A stretch of DNA of 20,985 nucleotides from the NCBI GenBank assembly GCA_900756715.1, contig CAAELC010000034.1, forward strand, positions 1-20,985. Reading direction: 5' to 3'. The first letter of the stretch is position 1, and each line of letters opens with the position of its first letter. This DNA is from an uncultured Oscillospiraceae bacterium (GTDB lineage: Bacteria; Bacillota; Clostridia; Oscillospirales; Oscillospiraceae). The notes under the pieces were generated by a model. That model saw nothing but the letters and a program-made list of their open reading frames with translations, searched no databases and was not told the origin of the DNA. This document shows positions 15,003-20,985 of this stretch, in pieces. Position numbers and translations under genes: made by a program.

Positions 15003-16405
15003 ATGGCAGAAACACAGGAGAAAAAGGGGCTGAACATCAGCGTCAAATCCTTCCTCACCGCCATTGGCGTGATTTTTGGGCTGATGGTTCTGACCTATAT
15101 ACTTACCTTTCTTATCCCCGGCGGCGAATACGCCCGCACCGTGGACGCAGACGGTAACTCCATCATTGATACTGCCGCTGGTTTTTCCTATGTAGCAGGC
15201 GGATTGCCCTTCTGGAAGTGGCTTCTCTCGCCGGTACTGGTTCTCACCGTGTCCGGCAGCGGCACGCTGCTGGCGGTGATCGCCTTTCTGCTGGTTATCG
15301 GCGGCGTGTTCAACAGTCTGGATAAGTGCGGACTGATGCAGTACATGCTGGGGCGGATTACCCAGCGCTTCGGCGCGGCGCGTTACCGGCTTCAGGCTGT
15401 GATCGTACTGTTTTTCATGGCTATGGGATCGTTCATCGGCTCCTTTGAAGAATGTGTGCCGCTGGTACCCATCGTGGTGGCACTGGCGGTCAGTCTGGGG
15501 TGGGACTCCGTCACTGGCATTGCCATGAGTCTGCTGGCCGCGGGCTGCGGCTTCGCCGCCGGCATCTGCAACCCCTTCACCGTAGGTGTGGCACAGGGGC
15601 TGGCTGGGCTTCCCATGTTTTCGGGGCTTTGGCTGCGGGCCGTAGCCTTTGCGCTGATTTACGGCCTGCTGCTGCTGTTCATCCGCACCCACAGCAAAAA
15701 AGTAGAGCACCCCACCATTACCGCATCGGAGAGCTTTGTCAGAAGCCGCCGGATGGATCATGCTCTGGCCTGTTTTGCCTCCATTCTTGGCATCGGGATT
15801 CTGCTGGTGCTCAGTTCCAGCCTCATCACCGCCATTCAGGACTACACCATGATTATTGTGGCCTTCATGTTTCTGGCTGCCGGTATCACGGCCTCGCTGG
15901 TCTCCGGCATGACGGTGGGCCGTCTGGGCCGCACCTTTGCGGATGGGCTGCTCAGTATCCTGCCGGCGTGCTGATGATCCTGATGGCCTCCTCCATCAAA
16001 TATACGCTGGAGCAGGCCCACATTCTGGACGCCATCCTTCACGCTGCCGTGCTGACGGCCGCTACGCTTCCAAAGTGGGTGGTCATTCTGTTCATCTATC
16101 TGTTGGTGCTGGTGATGAATTTCTTCATTGCCTCCGGCTCTGCCAAGGCATTTCTGCTCATTCCTCTCATCGTCCCCATTGCGCAGGTCTTCAACATTCC
16201 TGCCCAGCTGTGCGTAATGGCCTACGCCTTTGGCGACGGTTTTTCCAATGTGTTTTATCCCACCAACCCGGTGCTGCTCATCGGGTTGGGCCTTGCAGAT
16301 GTCAGCTATGGCCAGTGGGCCAGATGGAGCTGCAAATTCCAGCTGTGCAATCTGGTTCTGACCTCCCTTCTGCTGCTGTTCGGTCTTGCCGCGGGGTACT
16401 GCTGA
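15003..16405 (+). pseudogene. YfcC/DcuC-family (PF03606) transporter, interrupted by a frameshift
   Basis: The gene starts at ATG 15003 behind GGAGGG, 3 nt after the peptidase stop. The first frame runs 323 codons to TGA at 15972-15974. The rest of the protein continues in another frame to TGA at 16403-16405. The junction is near 15955-15972: restoring one missing base gives LLSILPAGVLMILMASSIKY, which reads naturally as a membrane segment. The joined product of about 467 residues has normal family length. Typical parts are SFLTAIGVIFGLMVLTYILTF at the N-terminus, MAMGSFIGSFEECVPLVP, GCGFAAGICNPFTVGVAQG, and the C-terminal AYAFGDGFSNVFYPTNPVLLIG. The family carries dicarboxylates, peptides or amino-acid-like anions. 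An ATG at 15974 overlaps the TGA, so split translation is conceivable, but no ribosome binding site precedes it. Mutation or a sequencing/assembly error are both possible. Confidence 0.8.
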
Positions 16406-16424
16406 GCATTGTTGAAAGGCGCAG

Positions 16425-16486
16425 AACAAGCACTCTCCCGAAGGCCGCGGTGAAAGCCGCGCTTTTCAGGAGAGTGCTTGTTTCTT
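16425..16486. terminator. Long hairpin terminator between convergent genes
   Basis: A 14-bp perfect outer stem pairs 16425-16438 with 16469-16482. The loop holds a small inner CGCGG/CCGCG hairpin, and TTTCTTT follows on the rightward side. It should end the rightward corrinoid operon. The leftward Amidase_6 gene ends just beyond it at 16491, but there is no good T-run on that side. Confidence 0.82.
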
Positions 16487-16490
16487 TGCT

Positions 16491-17675
16491 TCATTCGTTC
16501 CAGCCATAAATCCGGAACAGGCGTTGTTGGGTGTAATAGTATGCCCCTGCCGGAAAATTCTTTAAATCAGCGGTATTGCAGCACACCAGATAGTCCACCG
16601 TCCGCCCCTGCTCATCCTGCACCAGCCCCGAAATCTCTGTGGCATGATCCCGGGCATTTTCTGCTCCCACCAGCAGCAGATCGCCAACCTGTCCGGAATA
16701 ATATGGCTCGTCCCCGCTGCAAACCAGCGTCTCCGGCCCGCCTTCCACCCAGTCGGTAAAGCTCCCCACATTCACCCACGGCATGGTGTAGTCTCCGTCC
16801 TCCCAATACCAGTCCGGCTCCATTGGGATTCCCCCCGCCGTCAGCACCTGCGAGGCAAAGTTCATGCAGTTTCCGCCGCTGTCGCTGTAATCTCCCCATT
16901 GGCTGTTTCTCTGGCCGATCCAACGCAGCATATATGCAAGTGCAGCCTGCCGGTCATAGGCATGATCTGCCGTCTGCTCCTGTCCGGCCTTGCCCAATTC
17001 TGTCTGCCGCAGCGCCGCGTTGGCCAGCATTTGGGGCAGGCGGGCATCCAGCCCCGTCTGCTCATCATAAATAAAATCGTAAAACCCTCCGCTGTCTGCC
17101 TCATGCTCCGCCACCAGCCAGCGTTCCCCCATTCTTGCCAGCCAGAAGGTGTGCTCCACGCCGAACTGCTCCGACAGCACTGAAAGCCCCCGGAATTGCT
17201 GCGTATTGTTTTCCGTCAGCCTTATCTCCACCAGCCCGTCATAGTCCGTAACCTCCTGCACCTGCAGCACATAGCTGTAGGAAGACAGCCTCAGATCCTC
17301 CACTGCGCTTTGCCGCACCACGATAATGCTGCGCCAGACAGCCGCTTCATACTGCTGAACCCCATCATCGGTAAACAAGCCCGCTCCATCCTCCGCAGAA
17401 AAGCTGCCAATGGCCGTGTAATACGCATCCATATATGCCAGCAGCGTCTCCCGCTGCGCCGCAGCCAGCGTCCAGTCGCCGGGCTTCAGTGTTCCGCCGC
17501 CGGTAAGCGGCGCTTCCGCCGGTTCCGGCGCATCTGCTTTCGGCTCTGCTTCCGCCACCACCGGCACGCCTTCTTCCGTGCCACCCTCTTTCCACGGTGC
17601 CAACACAGCTGCGGCCAGCAGCAATCCCACCAGCAGTGCCCCGGCCAGCAGCACCGGCCACTTCTTTTTTCGCAT
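16491..17675 (-). CDS. Membrane-anchored Amidase_6 domain protein
   Basis: This 394-residue protein starts with MRKKK and a hydrophobic segment at about residues 7-26 that could be an uncleaved anchor or signal peptide. An acidic, Ala/Pro/Glu-rich linker follows (about 29-58). Residues 70-215 form an alpha/beta region without a family I can name. The C-terminal part matches the putative amidase domain PF12671: HAYDRQAALAYMLRWIGQRN near 238-257, then GGNCMNFASQVLTAGGIP with the likely nucleophile Cys270, and RDHATEISGLV with His344 as the probable partner. Such proteins act outside the membrane, probably on peptidoglycan or peptide bonds, with no defined substrate. A GAGGAG-type site precedes the ATG. 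No clear promoter was found in the 126-nt gap from RNase Y, so it may have a weak promoter of its own. Confidence 0.8.
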   Translation of the reverse strand: MRKKKWPVLLAGALLVGLLLAAAVLAPWKEGGTEEGVPVVAEAEPKADAPEPAEAPLTGGGTLKPGDWTLAAAQRETLLAYMDAYYTAIGSFSAEDGAGLFTDDGVQQYEAAVWRSIIVVRQSAVEDLRLSSYSYVLQVQEVTDYDGLVEIRLTENNTQQFRGLSVLSEQFGVEHTFWLARMGERWLVAEHEADSGGFYDFIYDEQTGLDARLPQMLANAALRQTELGKAGQEQTADHAYDRQAALAYMLRWIGQRNSQWGDYSDSGGNCMNFASQVLTAGGIPMEPDWYWEDGDYTMPWVNVGSFTDWVEGGPETLVCSGDEPYYSGQVGDLLLVGAENARDHATEISGLVQDEQGRTVDYLVCCNTADLKNFPAGAYYYTQQRLFRIYGWNE

Positions 17676-17753
17676 AGCACACTCCTCTTTTGGTTCTTCT
17701 CAGAAGTATGCCACTCCTACTTTAATTCTACTTAAAGTCTGCAAAATTTTCGC

Positions 17754-17793
17754 AAAAAAGCATCGCGCCCTTGTAGGGACGCGATGCTTTTTG
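17754..17793 (-). terminator. Intrinsic terminator of rny
   Basis: A 13-bp stem pairs 17755-17767 with 17780-17792 and extends through CCCT/AGGG with one bulged base to a 3-nt loop. Six T residues follow on the minus strand. It lies about 10 nt after the RNase Y stop. Confidence 0.9.
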
Positions 17794-17801
17794 CCGTATT
17801 T

Positions 17802-19352
17802 TTATTTTGCGTACTCCACGACCTTGGTCTCCCGCAGGACATGTACCTTGATCTGTCCCGGATATTCCAGCTCGTTTTCGATGCGCTTTGCCAGTTCCCG
17901 GGCCAGAATCACCATCTGGTCCTCGCTGACCTGCTCGGGCTTCACCATCACGCGCACCTCGCGGCCCGCCTGAATGGCATAGCTTTTCTCCACGCCGGGA
18001 TAGCTGCTGGTAATCTCCTCCAGCTTTTCCAGACGCTTGATATAGTTTTCCAGATTTTCACGCCGTGCGCCGGGCCGGGCCGCAGAAATAGCATCCGCCG
18101 CCTGCACCAGACAGGCCACCAGCGTCTTGCACTCCACATCGCCGTGGTGCGCCTGAATAGCGTGGATAATATCTTCCTTTTCCTTGTACTTGCGGCAAAA
18201 CTCCACGCCCAGCGCCACATGGGTGCCTTCCATCTCGTGGTCCACCGCCTTGCCGATGTCGTGCAGCAGACCTGCCCGCTTGGCAGCCTGCACATCGGCG
18301 CCCAGCTCAGCGGCCATCATGCCTGCGATGTGGCTCACCTCGATGGAGTGCTGCAGCACATTCTGGCCATAGCTGGTGCGGTAATGCAGGCGGCCCAGCA
18401 GCTTCTGCAGTTCCGGATGCACGCTGCGCACACCGGTTTCCAGCACGGCCCGCTCGCCCTCGGAGCGGATCACGGCATCCACCTCCCGGCGGGCCTTCTC
18501 CACCATCTCCTCAATGTGGGTGGGGTGGATGCGTCCATCGGCAATCAGCTTTTCCAGCGCCAGCCGGGCAACCTCCCGCCGCACCGGCTCAAAGCAGGAT
18601 ACGGTAATTGCCTCAGGCGTGTCGTCAATAATCAGGTCCGCGCCGGTCAGTGTCTCCAGCGTGCGGATGTTGCGTCCCTCCCGGCCAATAATACGGCCCT
18701 TCATCTCGTCATTGGGCAGGGGTACCACACTGACGGTGATTTCAGCCACATGGTCTGCGGCACAGCGCTGAATGGCGGTGGCCACAATCTCCCGGGCGCG
18801 CTGGTCGGCCTCGTCCTTGGCCCGGGCCTCAATCTCCTTGATCTTCAGGGCCGTCTCATGGGTTACCTCAGACTCCACCTGACTGATCAGGTATTCCTTG
18901 GCCTGGTCGGCTGTAAAGCCGGAAATGCGCTCCAGCATCTCTGTCTGGCTGCGCTTGACCAGCTTGATTTCTTCCAGTTCCTTGTTGGCGGCGGCATGCT
19001 TGGCAGCAAGCGCCTCCTCTTTCTTTTCAATGCTTTCGGTCTTGCGATCGAGGGTTTCTTCTTTCTGCTGCAAACGGCGCTCCTGCTTCTGGATGTCGGA
19101 GCGGCGTTCCTTCACTTCCTTCTCGTACTCGCTGCGGTTTTTCAAAATCTCTTCTTTTGCTTCAAGAAGTGCTTCTCGTTTTTTACTTTCAGAGTTCTTG
19201 ATGGCTTCGTTGATAATGCGCGTTGCTTCTTCTTCCGCGCTGGAGATTTCTCTTTCCGCTACATTTTTACGGTAGCGAATGCCGAGGAAGAAAAAGACCG
19301 CCGCCGCAACGACAAATGCACCGGCTGCTACAATCCAGCCTAATGTCGTCAT
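17802..19352 (-). CDS. rny: Ribonuclease Y
   Basis: This 516-residue protein is close to the 520 of Bacillus subtilis RNase Y and has the full architecture. An N-terminal membrane helix lies at about residues 5-24 and a long charged coiled coil at about 30-190. A KH RNA-binding domain carries the GREG loop at 223-226 (RIIGREGRNIR). The HD nuclease domain contains His364-Asp365 in GLLHDIGKAVDHE. It is the membrane-tethered endonuclease that starts mRNA decay in Firmicutes. AGGAGG lies 10 nt before the ATG. The gene has its own consensus promoter and terminator, so it is a single transcription unit. Confidence 0.97.
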   Translation of the reverse strand: MTTLGWIVAAGAFVVAAAVFFFLGIRYRKNVAEREISSAEEEATRIINEAIKNSESKKREALLEAKEEILKNRSEYEKEVKERRSDIQKQERRLQQKEETLDRKTESIEKKEEALAAKHAAANKELEEIKLVKRSQTEMLERISGFTADQAKEYLISQVESEVTHETALKIKEIEARAKDEADQRAREIVATAIQRCAADHVAEITVSVVPLPNDEMKGRIIGREGRNIRTLETLTGADLIIDDTPEAITVSCFEPVRREVARLALEKLIADGRIHPTHIEEMVEKARREVDAVIRSEGERAVLETGVRSVHPELQKLLGRLHYRTSYGQNVLQHSIEVSHIAGMMAAELGADVQAAKRAGLLHDIGKAVDHEMEGTHVALGVEFCRKYKEKEDIIHAIQAHHGDVECKTLVACLVQAADAISAARPGARRENLENYIKRLEKLEEITSSYPGVEKSYAIQAGREVRVMVKPEQVSEDQMVILARELAKRIENELEYPGQIKVHVLRETKVVEYAK

Positions 19353-19385
19353 GTGGGGTATTCCTCCTGTTCAGATTGGTGTATC

Positions 19386-19403
19386 AAAGCGGTTTCCCGC
19401 TTT
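19386..19403 (-). other. Hairpin with GAAA tetraloop in the rny leader
   Basis: On the minus strand AAAGCGG and CCGCTTT form a 7-bp stem closed by a GAAA (GNRA) tetraloop. It lies about 34 nt upstream of the RNase Y ATG in a leader of about 97 nt. It has no T-run, so it is not a terminator. It may protect the 5' end or serve autoregulation; this is inference. Confidence 0.5.
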
Positions 19404-19455
19404 ATCAGAAAACAATTGGCAGATCCCCTAATCCAGCCAATAATAATCCTTTCTA

Positions 19456-19484
19456 ATTTTAAACGGAATGCTCAGAACTGTCAA
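19456..19484 (-). promoter_or_regulatory. Near-consensus sigma-A promoter of rny
   Basis: On the minus strand TTGACA (19484-19479) and TAAAAT (19461-19456) are 17 nt apart. The RNase Y ATG lies about 104 nt downstream of the -10 box. Confidence 0.85.
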
Positions 19485-19528
19485 GGGCCAATCCCTCCCC
19501 TTTTGCAGGTTTTTTGCAGATTGCCCCA

Positions 19529-20272
19529 CTATGTCCGGATGAATGCGCTGTTTGCATACCCCACCTCGTTTTCATACCGCACCACATACCAGCCCTCACG
19601 TTGGCCATATACCGTCACCGTGGCGCCGTTGGGAATTCGTGCAATAATCTGTCCCTGCACAGACGGATACGCCCGCAGATTCACCGGCCCGCCCGAATCG
19701 GTGACGGCCACGCCGGGCCGACTGGGCTGCGGATAGAAGAAGGGCAGGCCGAAATATTCCGTCAGGGCCTGCACCAGCGTCTGGGCCATCAGGTCAATGT
19801 GGCCCGCAATCCAGTTGGCGTCCGCCTCATTGTCATGATACCCGATCTCCAGCAGCACCGCCGGAGCCACCGGCTGTCGCACCTCTCCCAGCGTGGTGGT
19901 GGAGCGGGTGGTTACCTGCTGCGGCAGCGGATAGATTTGCCGCAGCGCCTCCACAAACAGCTCTGCCGCCCGCTGTCCCTTCGTGCTGCCGGGATAGTAA
20001 AATGCGATGATCCCCCGGTTTCCCCCCTCGCTGCCGGGGCCGGATGCGTTGGAGTGCAGCGCCAGATACAGGTCATAGCTGCCCTGGTTTCCCCGCCGGA
20101 TGGCGTCTGCCGCCGTCCCGCCGGGGTCATTCCGGCCAAACTGAATGCCGTTTGCCAGCAGCAGCGGCTCCATAGCATCGGCCAGCAGATTCATGTAATA
20201 CTCCTCCGACCCGCCGCCGGTGGCATACAGATTATATTCCTGTGTGCTGGGGCTGAGAAAGATATTGGGCAT
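19529..20272 (-). CDS. N-acetylmuramoyl-L-alanine amidase-like protein (Amidase_3 + SH3)
   Basis: The frame is open from a GTG at 20302, but the ATG at 20272 is chosen because GGAAAGGGG ends 9 nt upstream and the conserved protein begins there (MPNIFLSPSTQEYN). The product has 247 residues. Residues 1-175 are an Amidase_3-type cell-wall hydrolase with Glu23/Glu24 (GSEEYYMNLLAD), His73 (LALHSNASG) and Glu142 (LLEIGYHDNEADANWI) as zinc or catalytic residues. The usual first zinc ligand in DPGHGG is replaced by SPSTQEYN. Residues about 190-247 form a bacterial SH3 domain (GGPVNLRAYPS to GYANSAFI), often used for wall binding. No signal peptide is visible, so export or a role on forming-spore or released wall fragments is open. 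No clear terminator follows. Confidence 0.85.
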   Translation of the reverse strand: MPNIFLSPSTQEYNLYATGGGSEEYYMNLLADAMEPLLLANGIQFGRNDPGGTAADAIRRGNQGSYDLYLALHSNASGPGSEGGNRGIIAFYYPGSTKGQRAAELFVEALRQIYPLPQQVTTRSTTTLGEVRQPVAPAVLLEIGYHDNEADANWIAGHIDLMAQTLVQALTEYFGLPFFYPQPSRPGVAVTDSGGPVNLRAYPSVQGQIIARIPNGATVTVYGQREGWYVVRYENEVGYANSAFIRT

Positions 20273-20311
20273 ATTGGGTTTCCCCTTTCCGCAAAATTTC
20301 ACAGTAGTATA

Positions 20312-20340
20312 TGGTCAGCAGAGCCGGAATGTGATACAAT
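20312..20340 (+). promoter_or_regulatory. Extended -10 promoter of the rlmI-like gene
   Basis: TGGTCA (20312-20317) and TACAAT (20335-20340) are 17 nt apart, and the -10 is preceded by TG at the extended -10 position. The ATG lies 35 nt downstream. Confidence 0.6.
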
Positions 20341-20374
20341 GAATTGAAATTTTTTACGAAAGCAGGAAACCGCC

Positions 20375-20985
20375 ATGAAAGCACAGCGTCCCTATCCCCA
20401 GATTGTCATCACCCCCAAGGGCGAGCGCGCCCTCATCGGCGGTCACCCTTGGGTTTATGCCGGAGAAGTGACCCGGACGGATGAGACCGTGCAGGATGGG
20501 GCGCTTGTCGATGTGGTCAGCCGCCGGGGCGCATATCTGGGTACCGGCTTTTATAACAGCCACTCCACCATCCGCTGCCGCCTCCTCTCCCGCAACGCCA
20601 ACGACCGCTTTGATGCCGACTTCTGGCGCCGCCGCATTCGTTATGCGTGGGACTACCGCCGCACGGTGATGGGCGAGACGGACAGCCGCTGCTGCCGCGT
20701 CATCTTCGGCGAGGCCGACGGCTTCCCCGGCCTGACAGTCGATCGGTTTGAGCATATTCTGGTGGCTCAGGTGCTCAGTCTGGGGATGGAGCAGCTGCAG
20801 CATGTGATTTTTCCCCTTCTGGTGGAGGAACTGCGCCGCGACGGCCAGCGCATCGATGGGGTTTATCTGCGCAACGATGTGGCCCTGCGGGAAAAGGAGG
20901 GCCTTACGCAGAGCTGCGGCTGGTACCCCCTCCCGGGCGAGCCGGGGCCGGACTGCCGGCAGGTCGAAATTGTGGAAAACGGCAT
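20375..20985 (+). CDS. rlmI: Class I rRNA methyltransferase, RlmI-like, N-terminal part
   Basis: The first 203 codons are present and the gene is cut by the right edge. The N-terminal PUA domain is recognisable (ITPKGERALIGGHPWVYAGEV, near residues 12-32, then DVVSRRGAYLGTGFYN). It is followed by the RlmI-type linker region FGEADGFPGLTVDRF and VYLRNDVALREKEGL. These match E. coli RlmI, a SAM-dependent enzyme that makes 5-methylcytosine in 23S rRNA. The SAM-binding domain lies beyond the window, so the exact target base is not provable here. AGGAAA sits about 7 nt before the ATG. The gene is divergent from the cell-wall amidase. Confidence 0.88.
   Translation, partial: MKAQRPYPQIVITPKGERALIGGHPWVYAGEVTRTDETVQDGALVDVVSRRGAYLGTGFYNSHSTIRCRLLSRNANDRFDADFWRRRIRYAWDYRRTVMGETDSRCCRVIFGEADGFPGLTVDRFEHILVAQVLSLGMEQLQHVIFPLLVEELRRDGQRIDGVYLRNDVALREKEGLTQSCGWYPLPGEPGPDCRQVEIVENG

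Noticed and set aside
15452..15955. Upstream part of the second frame over the transporter gene as a separate protein
   Set aside because: Before the frameshift point this frame gives non-membrane, shadow-like sequence; only the part after about 15960 encodes transporter.
17784..19343. 519-codon plus-strand frame opposite RNase Y
   Set aside because: Antisense shadow of a well conserved gene; no ribosome binding site or family match.

Overview
The window looks like chromosomal DNA from a GC-rich anaerobic Firmicute, most likely a gut-type member of the Clostridia (Oscillospirales-like). This is inferred from strong AGGAGG ribosome binding sites, near-consensus sigma-A promoters, RNase Y, oxygen-sensitive 2-hydroxyacyl-CoA dehydratase and corrinoid chemistry. 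No tRNA, rRNA, CRISPR array, phage gene or insertion sequence was seen.

Region 1 (1-7018, minus strand) is one long operon for reductive amino-acid (Stickland-type) fermentation. Reading from its promoter it holds a dehydratase activator, dehydratase alpha and beta subunits, a family III CoA-transferase, a D-2-hydroxyacid dehydrogenase, an acyl-CoA dehydrogenase and the first 24 codons of etfB, which runs off the left edge. Together they would turn a 2-oxo acid into a 2-hydroxy acid, its CoA ester, the enoyl-CoA and the saturated acyl-CoA, as in the HadAIBC (leucine to isocaproate) or FldAIBC (aromatic amino acids to arylpropionates) pathways. The substrate cannot be read from sequence. The promoter is a perfect TTGACA-N17-TATAAT, followed at about +1 by a 17-bp palindrome of the GntR/FadR operator type. 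Three copies of a 22-nt repeat and a possible 35-codon ORF lie between the activator and the alpha subunit.

Region 2 (7017-8514): a divergent gene for an ornithine cyclodeaminase-like (TIGR00300, LOR/SDH domain) enzyme follows two candidate promoters. It ends at a strong bidirectional terminator.

Region 3 (8512-16486) is a self-contained corrinoid methyl-transfer island bounded by terminators on both sides. The leftward unit encodes a RACo-type corrinoid activase and a homocysteine methyltransferase-like protein with an unassigned C-terminal domain. The rightward unit encodes a Cys-rich DUF2284 protein, a UroD-type methyltransferase fused to a corrinoid-binding domain (CmuA-like order), an M20 peptidase of the CPS1/PM20D1 type, and a YfcC-family transporter split by a frameshift. 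The two units fire from consensus promoters that face each other across about 45 bp. I infer a route that imports a methylated, probably N-acylated or peptide-like compound, hydrolyses it, and moves its methyl group through the fused corrinoid domain to a thiol such as homocysteine. This is the best candidate here for an undescribed system.

Region 4 (16491-20985) is housekeeping and cell-wall DNA: a membrane-anchored Amidase_6 protein, RNase Y with a strong promoter and terminator, an atypical Amidase_3/SH3 cell-wall amidase, and a divergent RlmI-type rRNA methyltransferase cut by the right edge.
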